Origin: Streptomyces silaceus | GTDB lineage: Bacteria > Actinomycetota > Actinomycetes > Streptomycetales > Streptomycetaceae | Direction: 5' to 3' | Assembly (NCBI RefSeq): GCF_001419745.1 | Contig: NZ_LIRJ01000178.1 | Coordinates: 1-33,246 of the forward strand | DNA length: 33,246 bases | Part shown: positions 31,099-33,246 of the stretch, in pieces | Position numbering within the stretch: position 1 is the first letter of the stretch | Layout: every line of letters starts with the position of its first letter | Notes under the pieces: generated by a model | Databases searched by the model: none | Told to the model about the DNA's origin: nothing | Seen by the model: only the letters and a program-made list of their open reading frames with translations | Translations under genes and position numbers: made by a program

Positions 31099-32139
31099 GT
31101 GAAACGCCTGAAGTGGCCGTCCTGGATGCCGGTCGACCCGTACATCGTGGCGTTGCTCGCGACCGTGGGCGTCGCGGCCCTCCTGCCCGCCCGCGGCACC
31201 GCGGCCGATGTCGCCTCCGGCGCCTCCACCGCCGCCGTCTCGCTGCTCTTCTTCCTCTACGGCGCGCGGCTGTCCACCCGCGAGGCGCTCGACGGACTCA
31301 AGCACTGGCGGCTGCACGTCACGGTCCTGCTCTGCACGTTCGTCGCGTTCCCGCTGCTCGGGCTCGCGGCGAAGGGCCTCGTCCCGTACGTCCTGACGCC
31401 CGCGCTCTACAGCGGCTTCCTCTTCCTCACGCTGGTGCCCTCGACGATCCAGTCGTCCATCGCCTTCACCTCGATGGCCCGGGGCAACGTCCCCGCGGCG
31501 ATCTGCGCGGGCTCCTTCTCCTCGCTCGCCGGCATCGTGCTCACCCCGCTGCTCGCGGCGGCGCTGCTCGGCGGCAGCGGGGCCGGCTTCTCCGCCGACT
31601 CGCTCCTCAAGATCGTGCTGCAGCTGCTCGTGCCGTTCCTGGCGGGGCAGTTCCTGCGCCGCTGGGTGGGCGGCTTCATCGCCCGCCACAAGAAGATCCT
31701 CGGGTACGTCGACCGCGGGTCGATCCTGCTCGTCGTCTACACCGCGTTCAGCGAGGGCATGGTCCAGGGCATCTGGCACCAGGTGCACCCGCTGCGGCTG
31801 CTCGCCCTCCTCGGCGTCGAGGCGGTGCTGCTCGCGGCCATGCTGGCGCTGACCTGGTACGGCGCGAAGCGGCTCGGCTTCGGCCGCGCCGACCGCATCG
31901 CCATCCAGTTCGCCGGGTCGAAGAAGTCCCTGGCCGCCGGGCTGCCCATGGCGAGCGTCCTGTTCGGCGCGCAGGCCTCGCTGGCCGTGCTGCCGCTGAT
32001 GCTCTTCCACCAGATGCAGCTGATGGTCTGCGCGGTCATCGCCAAGCGCCGCTCCCGCGACCCGGAGGAGTTCGTCAGCGAGCCGCCGCGAGCCGCAGCG
32101 ACACGAACCGCGGCCGGTACAGCGACACGTTCCGGCTGA
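31099..32139 (+). CDS. Bile acid:sodium symporter-like membrane protein (SBF-like, YfeH type)
   Basis: The 346-residue protein has about ten hydrophobic helices and SBF-like family signatures: STAAVSLLFFLYGARLS, FLFLTLVPSTIQSSIAFTSMARGNVPAAI and FAGSKKSLAAGLPMASVLFG. Related proteins are secondary transporters of organic anions. The start is the GTG at 31099 with GGAG close by. The last 20 or so residues are Ala/Thr/Arg-rich and encoded within 65 bp that also encode the end of the opposite-strand DUF4185 gene. It is divergent from a LysR gene that probably controls it. The substrate is unknown. Confidence 0.92.
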   Translation: MKRLKWPSWMPVDPYIVALLATVGVAALLPARGTAADVASGASTAAVSLLFFLYGARLSTREALDGLKHWRLHVTVLLCTFVAFPLLGLAAKGLVPYVLTPALYSGFLFLTLVPSTIQSSIAFTSMARGNVPAAICAGSFSSLAGIVLTPLLAAALLGGSGAGFSADSLLKIVLQLLVPFLAGQFLRRWVGGFIARHKKILGYVDRGSILLVVYTAFSEGMVQGIWHQVHPLRLLALLGVEAVLLAAMLALTWYGAKRLGFGRADRIAIQFAGSKKSLAAGLPMASVLFGAQASLAVLPLMLFHQMQLMVCAVIAKRRSRDPEEFVSEPPRAAATRTAAGTATRSG

Positions 32140-33187
32140 TGTTCGCCTGCGCGTTCGCGGGCGTCGCGTCCAGCCAGTTCACGTCGTAGCTGAGGACGAT
32201 CCGGCCGTCCCCGGCGAGCGCAGGATGGGCCTGCGGGTTATAGGCCGCCGTGTCCTGGCGGGGCGCGCCGTCCTGCGGCAGGGGCGCCTCGAAGCCCTTG
32301 GCCGGGCCGTGCCAGGGCCCGGTGGGGGAGCAGGACCAGTACGACGTGACCCTCGTCAGGCCCTCCGTGCCCGCCGCCATCGTGAACAGCACGTACGTCC
32401 CCTCGTCCCGCACCACCGTGAACGCGCTGCCCACCCCCTTGTCCCGGCCGTCACCGAGGACGGGCCGGGGCGTGACGTCGTGCCCCCACTCCTCGCCGTC
32501 CCAGTACTCCCACGCGGAGGCCTCGGCGAGCCTGCCGTGCGGGACGCGCGCGACGTAGGCGTGGGAGGTCCTGCGCGCGGTCGCCTGGGCGTCCGTGCCG
32601 CCGAAGACGTACGTCCAGCCGTCGTCGTCGACCGTCGTCGTGCCGTACAGGACCCGCTTGACCGGATCGCCGACCGCCTGCTGGTCGGAGACCTTCGTGA
32701 TGCCCTCGACGCGCAGGTCGGGCAGCGAGAGCGTGGCGACCTCCGTGGCGAGCGGCACGCCGTAGATCCAGGGGCCCTGGCTCGCCATGCGGTTCCACAG
32801 CAGGACGCGTACGACCCGCTCCTCGGAGCCGGGGGAGCGGGGCTCCACGCGCGCCGCCACCGGCCAGCGCCACTGCTGGGGCGCCGGATCGGCGAAGAGC
32901 GGGGCCGCGAGGGTCCGCTGGAGGGTGCCCGAACGGGACATCACCACGGCCGAGTTGCGGACCATCGGCGCGTTCGTGTCGCGCCAGGTGTGCGGCTGTC
33001 CCGCCGGGTTCGGCGGCGCGTGGACCTGCCCGAGGAAGGTGTCGGAGAACAGCCACAGCAGCCGTCCGTCCGGCAGACGCACCGAGTGGGTGCCGTCCCC
33101 GCCGGTCCAGTCGTCGGTGCGCGCCGTGTCGTCGCCGTAGCGCGCGAACTCCCCGGTGACCTCGTCGTCGGCGTTCCAGGACGCCAC
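32075..33187 (-). CDS. DUF4185 domain protein, 5' end uncertain (possibly partial)
   Basis: The 370-residue reading from the GTG at 33187 covers a predicted beta-propeller of the DUF4185 type, recognised by GGDGTHSVRLPDGRLLWLFSDTFLG near the start and repeated W/Y-G-rich blades such as WTYVFGGTD and YWSCSPTGPWHGP. Such proteins are usually secreted and may act on or bind polysaccharide, but function is not established. No signal peptide or ribosome site is seen at 33187. The frame stays open to the window edge through a 21-bp inverted repeat (reading ...GGAACRPRTVASWN), so the true start probably lies outside the window or the 5' end was lost. It overlaps the symporter gene by 65 bp tail to tail. 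Confidence 0.78.
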   Translation of the reverse strand: MASWNADDEVTGEFARYGDDTARTDDWTGGDGTHSVRLPDGRLLWLFSDTFLGQVHAPPNPAGQPHTWRDTNAPMVRNSAVVMSRSGTLQRTLAAPLFADPAPQQWRWPVAARVEPRSPGSEERVVRVLLWNRMASQGPWIYGVPLATEVATLSLPDLRVEGITKVSDQQAVGDPVKRVLYGTTTVDDDGWTYVFGGTDAQATARRTSHAYVARVPHGRLAEASAWEYWDGEEWGHDVTPRPVLGDGRDKGVGSAFTVVRDEGTYVLFTMAAGTEGLTRVTSYWSCSPTGPWHGPAKGFEAPLPQDGAPRQDTAAYNPQAHPALAGDGRIVLSYDVNWLDATPANAQANISRNVSLYRPRFVSLRLAAAR

Positions 33188-33200
33188 CGTGCGGGGCCGG

Positions 33201-33246
33201 CATGCCGCACCGCCCTCCCGGTCGTCCGGGAGGGCGGTGCGGCATG
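33201..33246. repeat. Perfect 21-bp inverted repeat at the right edge
   Basis: The arms 33201-33221 (beginning CATGCCGCACCGCC) and 33226-33246 are exact reverse complements with a TCGT loop. The dyad reaches exactly to the last base of the window. It could be a strong terminator, a hairpin inside the DUF4185 coding frame, or a fold-back artefact at a contig end. Confidence 0.85.

Overview
The window looks like chromosomal DNA of a Streptomyces or close relative. It has very high G+C with GC-rich third codon positions, many GTG starts, ATGA/GTGA translational couplings, and a gene set typical of that group (narGHJI, duplicated dnaK, a double-domain Lrp regulator, DHA2 drug exporter, DUF4185). 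No rRNA, tRNA, CRISPR array or intact insertion sequence was seen.

Layout, left to right. 1-1.4 kb: an ABC ATPase with a partial membrane partner, and a small secreted four-cysteine protein, all on the minus strand. 1.7-4.2 kb: an OsmC/Ohr peroxidase and a stand-alone DnaK with a HAIR-like promoter. 4.2-10.8 kb: a complete respiratory nitrate reductase operon, narGHJI, on the minus strand. 11-16.2 kb: a small membrane protein, an XRE/MmyB-type regulator, a pterin-carbinolamine dehydratase coupled to a methyltransferase, a second methyltransferase with a His/Gly-rich head, an orphan Trypco1-domain protein and an aldo/keto reductase.

16.6-22.0 kb is the most interesting block. A compact pqqABCDE operon (PQQ cofactor synthesis) is followed, 85 bp later, by a secreted GH18 chitinase that is translationally coupled to a secreted soluble PQQ-dependent sugar dehydrogenase (GSDH family). 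The cofactor pathway, a polysaccharide hydrolase and the probable cofactor-using oxidoreductase sit together on one strand, which suggests an extracellular module that releases chito-sugars and oxidises them.

22.0-27.1 kb is a damaged branched-chain-amino-acid-type ABC transporter locus. livG is intact, livF has lost its Walker A half, livK has an amber stop and has lost both ends, and the permeases are absent. The gap holds about 1.4 kb of phage-like cargo: a coiled-coil protein with a probable frameshift, two very small ORFs and a DUF4352-like lipoprotein. An intact fadD lies upstream.

27.4-33.2 kb: a DHA2 exporter divergent from an Lrp regulator, a LysR regulator divergent from a bile-acid:Na+ symporter-like transporter, and a DUF4185 protein whose 5' end runs into a perfect 21-bp inverted repeat at the window edge.

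Several intergenic regions carry exact inverted or tandem repeats that look like operators, terminators or recently expanded repeats. They are listed individually. All functional statements rest on motif reading, with no database search.
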